Below, piece by piece: positions 47,315 to 56,735 of a DNA stretch of 64,000 nucleotides. The DNA lies in NCBI GenBank assembly GCA_963766195.1, contig CAVXYY010000005.1, positions 868,001 through 932,000 of the forward strand, written 5' to 3'. Source of the DNA: JAHEFT01 sp963766195. Lineage in GTDB: Bacteria; Pseudomonadota; Gammaproteobacteria; Xanthomonadales; SZUA-36. Made by a program: the position numbers and the translations under genes. How positions within the stretch are numbered: position 1 is the stretch's first letter; every line of letters begins with the position of its first letter. Under the pieces are notes generated by a model. The model saw only the letters and a program-made list of their open reading frames with translations. It had not been told where the DNA came from and ran no database searches.

Positions 47315-48583
47315 ATGGCGCGCATCCAGATCCACGGCGGTGTTCCCCTCGAGGGGGAAGTCTGGATTTCAGGTGCCAAGAACGCTGTGCTGCCGATCCT
47401 CGTGGCCAGCCTGCTTGGAGACAGCCCCTCGCGGGTGAACAACGTGCCGCACCTGCAGGACGTCACCACGACCATGGAGTTGCTCGGGCGCATGGGGGCG
47501 CAGCTGAGCGTCGATGACCACATGCAGATTGAAATTGATCCCCGCAGCATGGAACATTTCGAGGCGCCTTACGATCTCGTCAAGACGATGAGAGCATCAA
47601 TACTGGTGTTGGGACCCCTGGTCGCCCGGTATGGACGCGCCCGGGTGTCGTTACCCGGTGGCTGTGCCATCGGATCCCGGCCGGTTGACCTTCACTTGCG
47701 CGGTTTGCAGGCGCTTGGCGCCGAAGTCGAAGTCCGCAACGGCAACATCGAAGCCCGCGCCGATCGACTGCGGGGTGCGAGGATTGCCATGGACACGGTA
47801 ACCGTGACCGGTACCGAGAATATTTTAATGGCGGCCACGCTGGCGCGCGGCACCACCGTTATCGAAAACGCTGCGCAGGAACCCGAGGTTGTCGACCTGG
47901 CCGATTTCCTGATTTCGATGGGGGCGAGAATAGCCGGCGCCGGCACCAATACGATCACGGTTGAAGGCGTCGAGAACCTGCAAGGCACCACGTATTCCGT
48001 ACTGCCGGACCGTATTGAAACCGGCACCTACCTGGTCGCCGCCGCCATGACAGGGGGGCGCGTCAGGTGTACTCGCGCCCGGCCGGCGCACCTGGATGTC
48101 GTGCTCGACAAGCTGGCCGACACCGGGGCGGATATCCACGTGGGAGAGGACTGGGTTGAACTTGACATGCGGGGCCGCAGACCGCGGTCCGTGGACGTCA
48201 CCACCGCACCCTATCCCGGTTTCCCGACCGACATGCAGGCCCAGTTCACCGCACTGAATACCATTGCTGAAGGCACCGGCGTGATCACCGAGACGATTTT
48301 TGAAAACCGCTTCATGCACGTGCAGGAACTCCAGCGGCTGGGAGCGGACATCAGCGTGAAGGGAAAGACGGCGATCGTGCGCGGCGTGCGCGGATTGAAC
48401 GGGGCGCCAATCATGGCCACTGACCTGCGCGCATCGGCCAGCCTGGTGCTGGCGGGCCTGGTCGCGGAGGGTGTGACGGTCATCGACCGGGTTTACCACC
48501 TGGACAGGGGCTACGAAATTATCGAAGAAAAACTCAGCGCTCTTGGCGCACGGATCAAACGGATCGGCTCGGACCAGGCTTAG
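47315..48583 (+). CDS. murA: MurA, UDP-GlcNAc enolpyruvyl transferase
   Basis: The 422-residue enzyme commits UDP-GlcNAc to peptidoglycan. Lys22-Asn23 (SGAKNAVLP) and the catalytic Cys117 in LPGGCAIGSRPVDLHL are present, so fosfomycin sensitivity at the target is expected. Other conserved segments are YPGFPTDMQAQFTALNTIA and DLRASASLVLAGLVA. It is coupled to ibaG. Intact. Confidence 0.97.
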   Translation: MARIQIHGGVPLEGEVWISGAKNAVLPILVASLLGDSPSRVNNVPHLQDVTTTMELLGRMGAQLSVDDHMQIEIDPRSMEHFEAPYDLVKTMRASILVLGPLVARYGRARVSLPGGCAIGSRPVDLHLRGLQALGAEVEVRNGNIEARADRLRGARIAMDTVTVTGTENILMAATLARGTTVIENAAQEPEVVDLADFLISMGARIAGAGTNTITVEGVENLQGTTYSVLPDRIETGTYLVAAAMTGGRVRCTRARPAHLDVVLDKLADTGADIHVGEDWVELDMRGRRPRSVDVTTAPYPGFPTDMQAQFTALNTIAEGTGVITETIFENRFMHVQELQRLGADISVKGKTAIVRGVRGLNGAPIMATDLRASASLVLAGLVAEGVTVIDRVYHLDRGYEIIEEKLSALGARIKRIGSDQA

Positions 48584-48626
48584 CCGGAACAGTGCGGCAC
48601 GCCGGTTCAGGGCCTGTTAACCGACC

Positions 48627-50201
48627 CTAATTCTGCCCTGGCGCCACCGCGGCGGCTGTGACCTCAGCGCGCACCCGGCGGCTGATCTCGCCGGCATCAT
48701 TGAGCTTGAAGCCAAGGCTCAATTGCTCCTGCTGTCCGCCACCCAGGGTCCCGCGCCAGGTTTTTTTACCCTGGCGGGTCTGGCCTTGCTGATCCAGCCA
48801 GGCGTATTCGATGACGATATTCGTTAACGCTACGTTCGTGAGGTTGCCGAACTGGACCCAAACCTGGTTATCGGCATCCAGGGAGACCCGAGAAGCCACG
48901 TATTTTCCCGGGTTTTTATCCAGGTCCAGCAGCACCAGTTCCCGCGAGGCTTTCAGTCCCATGTCAGATTCCGTAGCGGCAGCGGCCTGGAAATTTTTCA
49001 ATGCTGCAGCGAGGTTGCCCTGGCGTTTATCGAGCATGCCAAGCAGGTAATGCGCTTCCGCGGTGGGCATCAACCCGAGGCTTTGCCTGAGGCTTGAACG
49101 CGCCGCATCGGGCTTATCGAGCAGGTACTGCATCTGGCCCTGGCGCAAGTACCCGTAAAAAAATCCCGGGTTCATGTTTACGGCTTTTGAATAGGAAGTC
49201 AGCGCGCGCTTGTTCTGATCCTGCAGGGCGTAGATATCGCCCTGCAGATCATGGAAAAGGGATTCCCGTGGCTCGATCGACAACGCCCGGTTCAATTTTT
49301 CCTGGGCCAGTTCCCTCTTGTCCTCGGCCAGCGCTTTCCTGGCTTCGTCATAGGCTGCGTAGGCCGGCTTGACGCGTTGCAGGTAGGCGGTCTTCTGCTG
49401 GTAAACCTCCCGTCCCATTTCGCCGCCGGCGGGCAGGCGCTGGGCTGTTTTGATGTTGTTTTTCACCCGTTCTGCAGACGGTGGATGCGATGCGAATAGA
49501 CCGTTGATCCAGTCTTCATTGCGCTCTTTGGACAATTCGACAAACGTTTCCTGCAGATGGACGGCGCCTTGTGGATCGTAGCCGGCTTCCGACATGTAGA
49601 GCATGCCGAATTCGTCGGATTCCCGTTCCGCGTCCCTGCCGTATTTCTGGGTCAGCAGCTGGGCCCCCAGCGCAGGCACCATCATGGCCACCTGCCGTCC
49701 TGACTGGGACTCTATCGTGCTACCGAGAATGACCATGGTCGCAATGGCGCCTACCTGGGTCAGCATGCCCTTGGATTGCGCGCGTGCCCCGTGCGCCGCA
49801 TCTGCGTGCACGATTTCGTGCCCCAGAACGGCGGCCAGTTCTGCCTCGGAATCCAGGTTGACCAGCAATCCGCGGTTGACCACGATCTTGCCGCCGGGCA
49901 GCGCCCACGCGTTAGGGCTCGAGTCATTCAATACACTGAATTCGAATTGCAACTGGTCTTTCCTGCGGGCCTGGGCTGCGAGGCGGTTGCCGACTTGCTG
50001 GACATACCCGGTGAGTTCCGGGTCAAGAATGAAATCCCCACCCCCGGATTGCTTCATCGGGGCATACATCTGCTTTCCGACATCCACTTCCCAGTCTGTA
50101 CCGTAGATCTGAAAATTCCGGTCTCCGGTTACCGGGTTGACCGAGCACGCAGACAAGCCCGCTGTTGCAAGCAGTGTGAAAAGCAGGAATTTACCTTTCA
50201 T
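48627..50201 (-). CDS. M48-family metalloprotease lipoprotein with TPRs
   Basis: The 524-residue protein has a lipoprotein signal ending LSAC (Cys19), then SVNPVTGDRNF. The zinc site is HEIVH (128-132), and the third ligand is probably the Glu in DAERESDEFGML. Residues about 270-400 form TPRs (LNRALSIEPRESLFHDLQGD, YSKAVNMNPGFFYGYLRQGQ). The last 110 residues form a beta-rich domain. It resembles BepA/LoiP, which control outer-membrane protein quality, but which of them cannot be decided. Its stop faces murA, and its start overlaps the purN stop by four bases. Confidence 0.88.
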   Translation of the reverse strand: MKGKFLLFTLLATAGLSACSVNPVTGDRNFQIYGTDWEVDVGKQMYAPMKQSGGGDFILDPELTGYVQQVGNRLAAQARRKDQLQFEFSVLNDSSPNAWALPGGKIVVNRGLLVNLDSEAELAAVLGHEIVHADAAHGARAQSKGMLTQVGAIATMVILGSTIESQSGRQVAMMVPALGAQLLTQKYGRDAERESDEFGMLYMSEAGYDPQGAVHLQETFVELSKERNEDWINGLFASHPPSAERVKNNIKTAQRLPAGGEMGREVYQQKTAYLQRVKPAYAAYDEARKALAEDKRELAQEKLNRALSIEPRESLFHDLQGDIYALQDQNKRALTSYSKAVNMNPGFFYGYLRQGQMQYLLDKPDAARSSLRQSLGLMPTAEAHYLLGMLDKRQGNLAAALKNFQAAAATESDMGLKASRELVLLDLDKNPGKYVASRVSLDADNQVWVQFGNLTNVALTNIVIEYAWLDQQGQTRQGKKTWRGTLGGGQQEQLSLGFKLNDAGEISRRVRAEVTAAAVAPGQN

Positions 50202-50890
50202 GGCCGGCCCTCCAGGTGCTCATTAATCGGTGCAAGCAGATTGTCGTCCTGTAATTGAAGCGGGGACTCGAGTCTTGTTCCGTCAATGATAACAGCGCCA
50301 TCGTGGCATTCCACCTGGTGTTCGGCCATGAAACCCACGGTTGCTACAACCAGCCGGTGTTCCATCGGGGCAAGCCGGGCTGCGAGACTCTGCGGGTCAT
50401 CGTTTTCCAGGATGGGGATGGTGACCTGGGAAATTACCGGCCCGCCGTCAAGTTCCCCGGTGACGAAGTGGATGCTGGCTCCGTGTCTGCGGTCACCGGC
50501 TTCGATCGCGCGGCGGTAGGTTTCTGTTCCCTTGTAGAGCGGCAGCAGGGAAGGATGGAGATTGATCATTTTTCCCGCGAAGGGTTCAAGAACGCGAGGT
50601 CCGATGATGCGCATGAACCCGGCCAGCACAACCAGGTCCGGTTCTCCTGCGGTCATCAGCAAGGCCAGGGCGCGGTCAAATTCGTCACGGCTGGCAAACG
50701 CTCCATGCTCGAGAATGCTGGTGGCAATGCCGGCGTCCGCCGCCCGCTCCAGGCCCCGTGCATGCGCCACGTTGCTGATAACGTGATTGATTTCGATATT
50801 GAGCTTGCCAGCCCGGAGGGCATCAATCAGTGCCTGCAAATTACTGCCGTTGCCTGAAACCAGGACGCATGTCTTCACCGGCCTGGTCAT
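50198..50890 (-). CDS. purN: PurN, GAR transformylase
   Basis: The 230-residue enzyme transfers a formyl group from 10-formyl-THF to glycinamide ribonucleotide. It starts CVLVSGNGSNLQALIDAL, has the catalytic His and Asp within GKMINLHPSLLPLYKGTETY and the later HFVTGELDGGPVISQ, and the usual LAGFMRII. It overlaps purM by four bases, the standard purMN operon. Intact. Confidence 0.96.
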   Translation of the reverse strand: MTRPVKTCVLVSGNGSNLQALIDALRAGKLNIEINHVISNVAHARGLERAADAGIATSILEHGAFASRDEFDRALALLMTAGEPDLVVLAGFMRIIGPRVLEPFAGKMINLHPSLLPLYKGTETYRRAIEAGDRRHGASIHFVTGELDGGPVISQVTIPILENDDPQSLAARLAPMEHRLVVATVGFMAEHQVECHDGAVIIDGTRLESPLQLQDDNLLAPINEHLEGRP

Positions 50891-51981
50891 GTACGATATT
50901 GCACCCTTGGGCCGGCGCCCGTGTTGGTCACTACACCGATATCAAAACAGTCGATACCAAGGTCCGCCGTTCGCGAAGTAATGTCCGGGGCATCATGTTC
51001 CGGCACGATCATGACCATGCCAATGCCACAATTGAACGTCCGCAACATTTCACTTTCCGTGATGCCGCCCTGTTTCTGCAGCCAGTTGAAGACTTCCGGC
51101 CGGGTCCAGGCGAGCGTATCGATGTCGATACCCAGGCCGTCGGGCAGCACGCGCACGATGTTCTCGGTCAATCCACCGCCGGTGATGTGGGCCAGTCCGT
51201 CTATCCGGGAGTTCCGGAGCAGGCTGAGGACCGGTTTGACGTAAATGCGGGTGGGGGCCATCAGCGCCTCGGCGAGCGTGACGGTCCCGCCCTTTGCTGA
51301 TGGAAGAGCCGATTCCAGGTCCGCACCAGACCGTTCGATGACTTTTCTGATCAGGGAGTAGCCGTTGGAGTGCGGTCCGCTGGAAGCGAGCCCAAGCACG
51401 CGGTGCCCCGTCCTGATCCGGCTGCCGTCGAGCAGGTCGGAGCGCTCCACAGCGCCCACCGAAAAACCGGCAAGATCGTATTCGCCTGCTCCATACATGC
51501 CCGGCATTTCAGCAGTTTCACCGCCGATCAGCGCACAGCCCGCGAGGCGGCAGCCTTCGGCGATGCCCTCGATGACTCTTTGAGCTTCGTCCAGTTGAAG
51601 TTTGCCGGTTGCAAAATAGTCAAGAAAGAACAACGGCTCGGCACCACTGGTCAGAATGTCGTTGACACACATCGCAACCAGGTCGATACCTATGGTGTCA
51701 TGCCACCCCAGTTGCCGCGCGAGCATCAACTTGGTCCCCACTCCGTCGGTACCTGAAACCAGCAATGGCTCTCGCCAGCGGTCCAGGTCCATTTTGAACA
51801 GCGCACCGAACCCTCCCAGCCCGGTCAGAACTTCCGGTCGCATGGTGCGTTTCACCGCCGGCTTGATTCGTTCAACCAGTTCATTTCCAGCGTCGATGTC
51901 GACGCCCGCGTCGCGATATGAGAGGCTTTCTTCGGTTTGGGATGTGTTGTTCAAGGAAGGCTCCGGTATTGCCTGTTTCAT
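50887..51981 (-). CDS. purM: PurM, AIR synthetase
   Basis: The 364-residue enzyme closes the imidazole ring in purine synthesis. It contains SYRDAGVDIDAGNELVERIK, LLVSGTDGVGTKLMLARQL, GGETAEMPGMY and HITGGGLTENIVRVLP, all conserved. It is slightly longer than the usual 345 owing to an N-terminal extension; the ATG at 51981 is the only plausible start seen. It is divergent from the DUF2066 gene across 56 bases. Confidence 0.96.
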   Translation of the reverse strand: MKQAIPEPSLNNTSQTEESLSYRDAGVDIDAGNELVERIKPAVKRTMRPEVLTGLGGFGALFKMDLDRWREPLLVSGTDGVGTKLMLARQLGWHDTIGIDLVAMCVNDILTSGAEPLFFLDYFATGKLQLDEAQRVIEGIAEGCRLAGCALIGGETAEMPGMYGAGEYDLAGFSVGAVERSDLLDGSRIRTGHRVLGLASSGPHSNGYSLIRKVIERSGADLESALPSAKGGTVTLAEALMAPTRIYVKPVLSLLRNSRIDGLAHITGGGLTENIVRVLPDGLGIDIDTLAWTRPEVFNWLQKQGGITESEMLRTFNCGIGMVMIVPEHDAPDITSRTADLGIDCFDIGVVTNTGAGPRVQYRT

Positions 51982-52037
51982 TACGGCTTACAAGTCCCAT
52001 ATGTTATCTTATTTGTTGATCCTGCACCCGGTACGAT

Positions 52038-53060
52038 ATGAGAACATTCCTGCTGATTTTCCTGCTCACGGTGCTCCCGGTTGCTGAAAGCCTGGCGGTT
52101 GCGGTTGATGTCTATACCGGTGAGGCGGTGGTCGGGACCAAGGAGTCAAAAGAGCGCGACCAGGCATTGCCACTGGCGCTTATGCATGTGTTGCAGAAAA
52201 TCAGTGGTCTCAGGTCTTTCGAGGAGTACCCGCTGGTGGAGCCAGCCCTGGCCCAGGCGGCAGCAATGGTGGTTTCTTTTTACTACCAGAGTGTGGATTC
52301 CACGCTTGCCGATGGCAGCGTCAGCCAGGAACTCAGGCTCGTCGCAAAATTTTCCGCCAATGCGGTTGATGAACTGGTCCGGACAGTGGGATTGCCCCTG
52401 TGGCCGGTGGAACGGGAGCCGGTCGAAATCTGGATCGTAGTGGATGATGGGCTGGACCGCCGGATTCAGCCGGTCGAATTTGCCTATGCCTGGCAGGCCA
52501 TGTCTGATGTGGCGGCGCGGCGCGGCCTGCCGGTGAACTGGCCGGTGCCGGATGAGGAGGGGATGTATCCCATCGATACCCAGTTGCTTTGGGGCGGATA
52601 TACGGAGGACCTGGGCATCGCGCCCGGGAAGGGCGTGATGATCATGGCGGCCCGACGGGAAGGTGTGGAGTGGGGAGTCAGGAGCAACCTGACGTACGGG
52701 AACCAAAGCTGGACCTGGAGGGTTCAGGATATTGACCTGCAAAACGCGTTGGTCGAGAGCCTGGCGCAGGCTGTTGACCAGGTAGCCGCATCCCGGACGA
52801 TCTCGGCTTCCGATCAGGGCACCTGGATGCACGAACTGACCATCGCCGGGTTGCGAAATGCCGAAGATTACAGGCGCTGCCTTTCTTATCTGCAAGGTCT
52901 CGGACTGGTCACCAAAGTTTCTGTCGTTTCCGCACAGCCGGGACGTGCCACTTTCCGGCTCCAGTTAAGCGCCTTGCCGAGCTATCTCGAGCAAACCCTG
53001 CTCGGCGGGAAATTCCTGGAATCCGATGAAGCCGAACATGTTTATTACCTGTCGCAATAA
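52038..53060 (+). CDS. DUF2066 exported protein
   Basis: The 340-residue protein has a cleavable signal (MRTFLLIFLLTVLPVAESLA). The conserved start of the mature part is VDVYTGEAVVGTKESKERDQ, followed by ALMHVLQKISGLRSF. Its function is unknown. In pseudomonads and relatives the same family sits between purM and hda, as here. The product is probably periplasmic. It precedes the permease gene by 15 bases, so they form one operon. I see no catalytic motif. Confidence 0.85.
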   Translation: MRTFLLIFLLTVLPVAESLAVAVDVYTGEAVVGTKESKERDQALPLALMHVLQKISGLRSFEEYPLVEPALAQAAAMVVSFYYQSVDSTLADGSVSQELRLVAKFSANAVDELVRTVGLPLWPVEREPVEIWIVVDDGLDRRIQPVEFAYAWQAMSDVAARRGLPVNWPVPDEEGMYPIDTQLLWGGYTEDLGIAPGKGVMIMAARREGVEWGVRSNLTYGNQSWTWRVQDIDLQNALVESLAQAVDQVAASRTISASDQGTWMHELTIAGLRNAEDYRRCLSYLQGLGLVTKVSVVSAQPGRATFRLQLSALPSYLEQTLLGGKFLESDEAEHVYYLSQ

Positions 53061-53075
53061 ACCCGGGACGCCGTC

Positions 53076-54167
53076 TTGAGCGAATCCCGAAACTGGTCCA
53101 TCCTCGCCGTGATCGCCGGCAGCGGCTGGCTGCTTTACCAGCTTGCGCACGTGATTACGCCGTTCGTGATATCAGCTGGCCTCGCCTTCCTGGGCGACCC
53201 GCTGGTTGACCGCCTGGAACACGTCAGGTTTTTCAAATGGCGTTTCAGCCGAACGTTCGCCGTGTTTATCGTGTTCCTGTTGATCACGGCCGCACTGGTG
53301 CTGGTCCTGTTGATTTTCCTGCCCTTGTTGCGCGATCAGGTTGAAAGGCTGGTTACCGGTGCGCCGGAAATGTTCGACTGGATCGTTGGGACGGCGCTGC
53401 CCTGGGTCCAGGTCAAACTTGGTTTATCTGCTTTTGCGTTGGACGCTCAAAGCCTGACCGATGCATTGAAGTCCTACTGGAAAGAAGTCAGCACGGCGCT
53501 GGTGGGCGTACTTGGCACAGTTTCGCGCGGCGGGCAGGTCGTTTTGACCTGGCTGATGAACCTGATTCTCGTTCCAGTCGTTACTTTTTACCTGTTGCGG
53601 GACTGGGACAAGTTGGTCGAGGGTGTCCGCACCCTGATACCCCGAAACATCGAACCGGTCGCAAGCACCCTCTGCCGGCAAATAGACGATGTGCTGGGCG
53701 CTTTCATTCGGGGCCAGCTGACAGTGATGCTGGCGCTTGGCGTGATCTATTCTGCCGGGTTGTCGGCTGTTGGACTGGATCTTGCGCTGATCATAGGAAT
53801 GTCGGCCGGTCTTCTGAGCATCGTTCCGTACCTGGGGACAATGCTGGGAGTGGTTGCCGCATTGATCGCGGCGGTCTTCCAGTTCCAGGACGTCCTCCAC
53901 CCGGTGCTGGCGCTCCTGGTCTTCGGCGTGGGCCAGACGCTGGAGGGCATGGTGCTGACGCCCAAGCTGGTTGGAGACCGCGTGGGATTGCATCCGGTTG
54001 CGGTCATCTTTGCGGTCCTGGCGGGTGGTCAGCTGTTCGGATTCCTGGGTATCCTGCTCGCGCTGCCGGTTGCCTCGGCGCTGAATGTGCTGGTGGGCTA
54101 CCTGCACCAGAGGTATCGTGTCAGCCAAGTTTACCTGAAAGAGCCGGTCCTGCCGGAGGATGGCTAG
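53076..54167 (+). CDS. AI-2E/PerM-family membrane transporter
   Basis: The 363-residue protein starts at the TTG at 53076. It has about eight membrane segments in the AI-2E transporter layout: a pair near the N-terminus, a central soluble stretch (LPWVQVKLGLSAF and on), then a block with YLLRDWDKLVEGVRTLIP, FIRGQLTVMLALGVIY, GMSAGLLSIVPYLGTMLGVV and GVGQTLEGMVLTPKLVGDRV. Members export small molecules or Na+. The substrate here is unknown. It lies just before hda in the conserved purM-DUF2066-perM-hda order. Confidence 0.9.
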   Translation: MSESRNWSILAVIAGSGWLLYQLAHVITPFVISAGLAFLGDPLVDRLEHVRFFKWRFSRTFAVFIVFLLITAALVLVLLIFLPLLRDQVERLVTGAPEMFDWIVGTALPWVQVKLGLSAFALDAQSLTDALKSYWKEVSTALVGVLGTVSRGGQVVLTWLMNLILVPVVTFYLLRDWDKLVEGVRTLIPRNIEPVASTLCRQIDDVLGAFIRGQLTVMLALGVIYSAGLSAVGLDLALIIGMSAGLLSIVPYLGTMLGVVAALIAAVFQFQDVLHPVLALLVFGVGQTLEGMVLTPKLVGDRVGLHPVAVIFAVLAGGQLFGFLGILLALPVASALNVLVGYLHQRYRVSQVYLKEPVLPEDG

Positions 54168-54178
54168 GGAGCCCCTGG

Positions 54179-54874
54179 ATGCTGTTTTCCCCACAGATTC
54201 CCTTGCAACTGGAGGCCAGGCGGCCGGACCGGTTCGAGGATTTCATTGCCGGCCCCAACGAAACAGCGCTTGCGGCGGTCAGGATGTTGCTGGATGAACC
54301 GGGTGGCAGTTTGTTCCTGTCCGGGCCGGACGGTTCCGGTAAATCCCACCTGCTGAATGCTCTTTGCCATGCTGCCCGCGAGCGTGGCCTGGCTGCTTTT
54401 TACATTGCACTGAAAAGCTTGCCGGAGGAAGCGGCCGCCAGCCTGGAAGGCCTGCGCGTCCTCGACCTGGTCTGCGTCGATGACCTGGAATGTGTAGCCG
54501 GTAATCCGGTTTGGGAAACGGCCCTTTTCAGTTGTTTCAATGAAGTCCGCGCGGCCCGCGGCCGTCTGTTGGTCAGCAGCCGCCTGCCGCTGGCCTCGCT
54601 CGATTTTCACCTGCCGGACCTTGCCTCGAGGCTGGCGTGGGGCGTGCGCCAGAATCTCCGCCTTCCGGATGACGAAGGAAAGCTGGAGGTTTTGCAGCAA
54701 CGGGCCCGGATCCTCAGGATCGAGCTTCCGGAAGACGTCTGGAACTATCTTCTGAAGCATGGCAAGCGCGACATGAACTCCCTGCTGCAGGCGCTGGAGC
54801 AACTCAAGGATGCTGCATTCATCAGCAAGCGTAAAATTACCGTGCCGCTGGCAAGGGAAATTCTGAAGGATTAG
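54179..54874 (+). CDS. hda: Hda, regulatory inactivator of DnaA
   Basis: The 231-residue AAA+ protein starts MLFSPQIPLQLEARRPDRFE. The QIPLQL segment is the short motif that binds the DNA polymerase sliding clamp. Walker A is GPDGSGKSHLLNALCH, and the Walker B region is LDLVCVDDLECVAG. With the clamp it stimulates ATP hydrolysis by DnaA to prevent re-initiation. A hairpin follows at 54879-54902. Confidence 0.93.
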   Translation: MLFSPQIPLQLEARRPDRFEDFIAGPNETALAAVRMLLDEPGGSLFLSGPDGSGKSHLLNALCHAARERGLAAFYIALKSLPEEAAASLEGLRVLDLVCVDDLECVAGNPVWETALFSCFNEVRAARGRLLVSSRLPLASLDFHLPDLASRLAWGVRQNLRLPDDEGKLEVLQQRARILRIELPEDVWNYLLKHGKRDMNSLLQALEQLKDAAFISKRKITVPLAREILKD

Positions 54875-54878
54875 GCCG

Positions 54879-54902
54879 GACAGGCTCCCGTGGGAGCCTG
54901 TC
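54879..54902. terminator. Strong hairpin between convergent hda and lipoprotein genes
   Basis: GACAGGCTCCC (54879-54889) pairs perfectly with GGGAGCCTGTC (54892-54902). It lies five bases after the hda stop and 14 bases before the end of the opposite gene. It has no clear T-run on either side, so it may stop or stabilise transcripts rather than act as a textbook terminator. The GGGAGCCTGT core resembles the REP units seen elsewhere in the window. Confidence 0.55.
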
Positions 54903-54916
54903 GTATCGGAGCCCTG

Positions 54917-56659
54917 CTATTTGAAGGTAGTGCGGTTGTCGATAACCAGGCCCCCGGGAGTGAAGCTCATGCTCGAGTCGCTGCGATCGGTCATCTGTTT
55001 CATTGCCATCACGGCCGCTGCCCGCAGGTCCCTGGCTGCCGAAGCATATCCGCCGTTGTCTGTATCGGGAGTTCCCAGGTCTGTTCCGCCGAGTCTGTCG
55101 CTGTACTCGAGATAGGCGGCCATGTCATAACTGGCGGAAAGAAACATGCCTTCCGGTCCGGCCTTCAGATCAAGAAACGCCGGCAGACCGGCTTCTTCGC
55201 CTTCGCCCAACGCCAGTCCTATGGCATCGTCCGACATCGCTGCATAAGCTGCCAGGCCCGGAACGGGAATCAGGGTTTCCGGCAGCCGTACCGGCGGCTC
55301 GCCGGGGCTGATGGGCAGCTCCGACAGGTCCGGCAGGAACATCTGGGCCATGCCGATGAACATCTGTGGTTGTTCAACGTGGACCGCGAGGAATCCGCGG
55401 GCGTTTTCAGGGATCGAATCCGTGCCCATCGCGATCTCGCTGATGCTGACACGGACACCCCGGAAATTATTCAGGAAAGGCGGCATGGGCTGGTCCAATT
55501 GCTCCAGCGCCTTGACTGCGTCGTCATTCAGATCGACCAGGTATTCACACTGGTAGGGGGCAGTCACAATCGCAGTCGCTTTTTCCCGTAAAAAGTCACG
55601 CACCGGTCCAAAACGCATGCCGAATGCAAGCTCCAGAACCCGGCCGGACAGCCCGTCCGCAGCGGGGATTCTCGATACCAGCCCGATCAATTGACTGGCC
55701 AGTGTTTCCGGGGTTTCCAGCCGGTACTGCACCGCGAAAGCCGATTCGGTCAGCTCCCGGATTCCCATCGTCATGCGCGGTGTGTTGTCGATGATTCCAT
55801 GGATCTCGGCAACACATTCCTGGGTTATCGACGCCGGATCAAAATCCCCCGAAGTCGCAAGGGTCCTGGCGGCTACCGTATCGGGACTCAGAAACTGGTC
55901 CGCGAACTTCCGGAGATCCAGGATGCCCGAACCGTAGCCCGTGTAACCGTGGCTGTTGTTCAGTTTTTCCAACCTGGCTTGCGCGTCGCTGCCCTGTGGC
56001 ATTTCCAGGCCGAGAAAAGCGGGCAGAAGTTCGGCTTCTGCCATGGTCGGAAACACGGCCATCGCCAGGTGATTTTCCTGGATGGAAATATAAATTCCTC
56101 CGGAAACATTGCCAGTGTCGCCATCACTCAGTCGCCAGTAGGAAACGCCCTGGAGTTGTTGTTCGGGCGCGGTGATCTGCGCATTGTCCATCACGCGCAG
56201 GATTGTTTCGCGCAGTGCCCCGGAGTCGGAAAGCCCCAGGCGGATTACCGGAAACGCACCCATTCCGTAAAGCACGCGTTTTGAGCGTAGATCGAAACCC
56301 ATGCTTTCCAGGCCCGGGCGATTCAATTTTCCATCGAGCTCCATGAGCACAGCATGCGCAATCCGGGCGCCCGGATCATCCGGATTGATCTGCTCGGATT
56401 CCAATTTGTCCCTGGCAGAGGTCAGTTGCGACTGCATCGTGTCCAGCACCGGTTGCAGGCGTTCCAGGAAGGTGTCGATGACTTCGTCCGGAACCGGGTC
56501 GAGGTTTGCCAAGACATAGGGAGTGTCTGCGGGCACATAGGACAACAGTTCATTACCCGAACTGCTGCCGGATGCTTTGCCGGCGTCGTCGTTGTTACCG
56601 CAGCCCCCAAGGGCCAGCAGGGTAAGCAGGGCGGTGGTGATCAGGAGATGGTTTTTCAT
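54917..56659 (-). CDS. Uncharacterised lipoprotein, 580 residues
   Basis: I do not recognise a named family. The signal peptide ends LALGGC (Cys20), so it is a lipoprotein. A low-complexity linker (AGKASGSSSGN) is followed by LLSYVPADTPYVLANLDPVP, an opening that recalls DUF3352-like exported proteins. The rest alternates strands and amphipathic helices, with only two other cysteines (QECVAEIHG and YQCEYLV). It has no membrane segments and no catalytic motif. It is single-copy, intact and flanked by the hda hairpin and murU. The protein is probably exposed in the periplasm or on the outer membrane. Confidence 0.8.
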   Translation of the reverse strand: MKNHLLITTALLTLLALGGCGNNDDAGKASGSSSGNELLSYVPADTPYVLANLDPVPDEVIDTFLERLQPVLDTMQSQLTSARDKLESEQINPDDPGARIAHAVLMELDGKLNRPGLESMGFDLRSKRVLYGMGAFPVIRLGLSDSGALRETILRVMDNAQITAPEQQLQGVSYWRLSDGDTGNVSGGIYISIQENHLAMAVFPTMAEAELLPAFLGLEMPQGSDAQARLEKLNNSHGYTGYGSGILDLRKFADQFLSPDTVAARTLATSGDFDPASITQECVAEIHGIIDNTPRMTMGIRELTESAFAVQYRLETPETLASQLIGLVSRIPAADGLSGRVLELAFGMRFGPVRDFLREKATAIVTAPYQCEYLVDLNDDAVKALEQLDQPMPPFLNNFRGVRVSISEIAMGTDSIPENARGFLAVHVEQPQMFIGMAQMFLPDLSELPISPGEPPVRLPETLIPVPGLAAYAAMSDDAIGLALGEGEEAGLPAFLDLKAGPEGMFLSASYDMAAYLEYSDRLGGTDLGTPDTDNGGYASAARDLRAAAVMAMKQMTDRSDSSMSFTPGGLVIDNRTTFK

Positions 56660-56735
56660 ATCGGTTTCCGTGCTGTCTGGTGTGTAAAGGTGTTATACCA
56701 CAGTACAACACCAAAGGCAAGTAAATTTATGCGCA

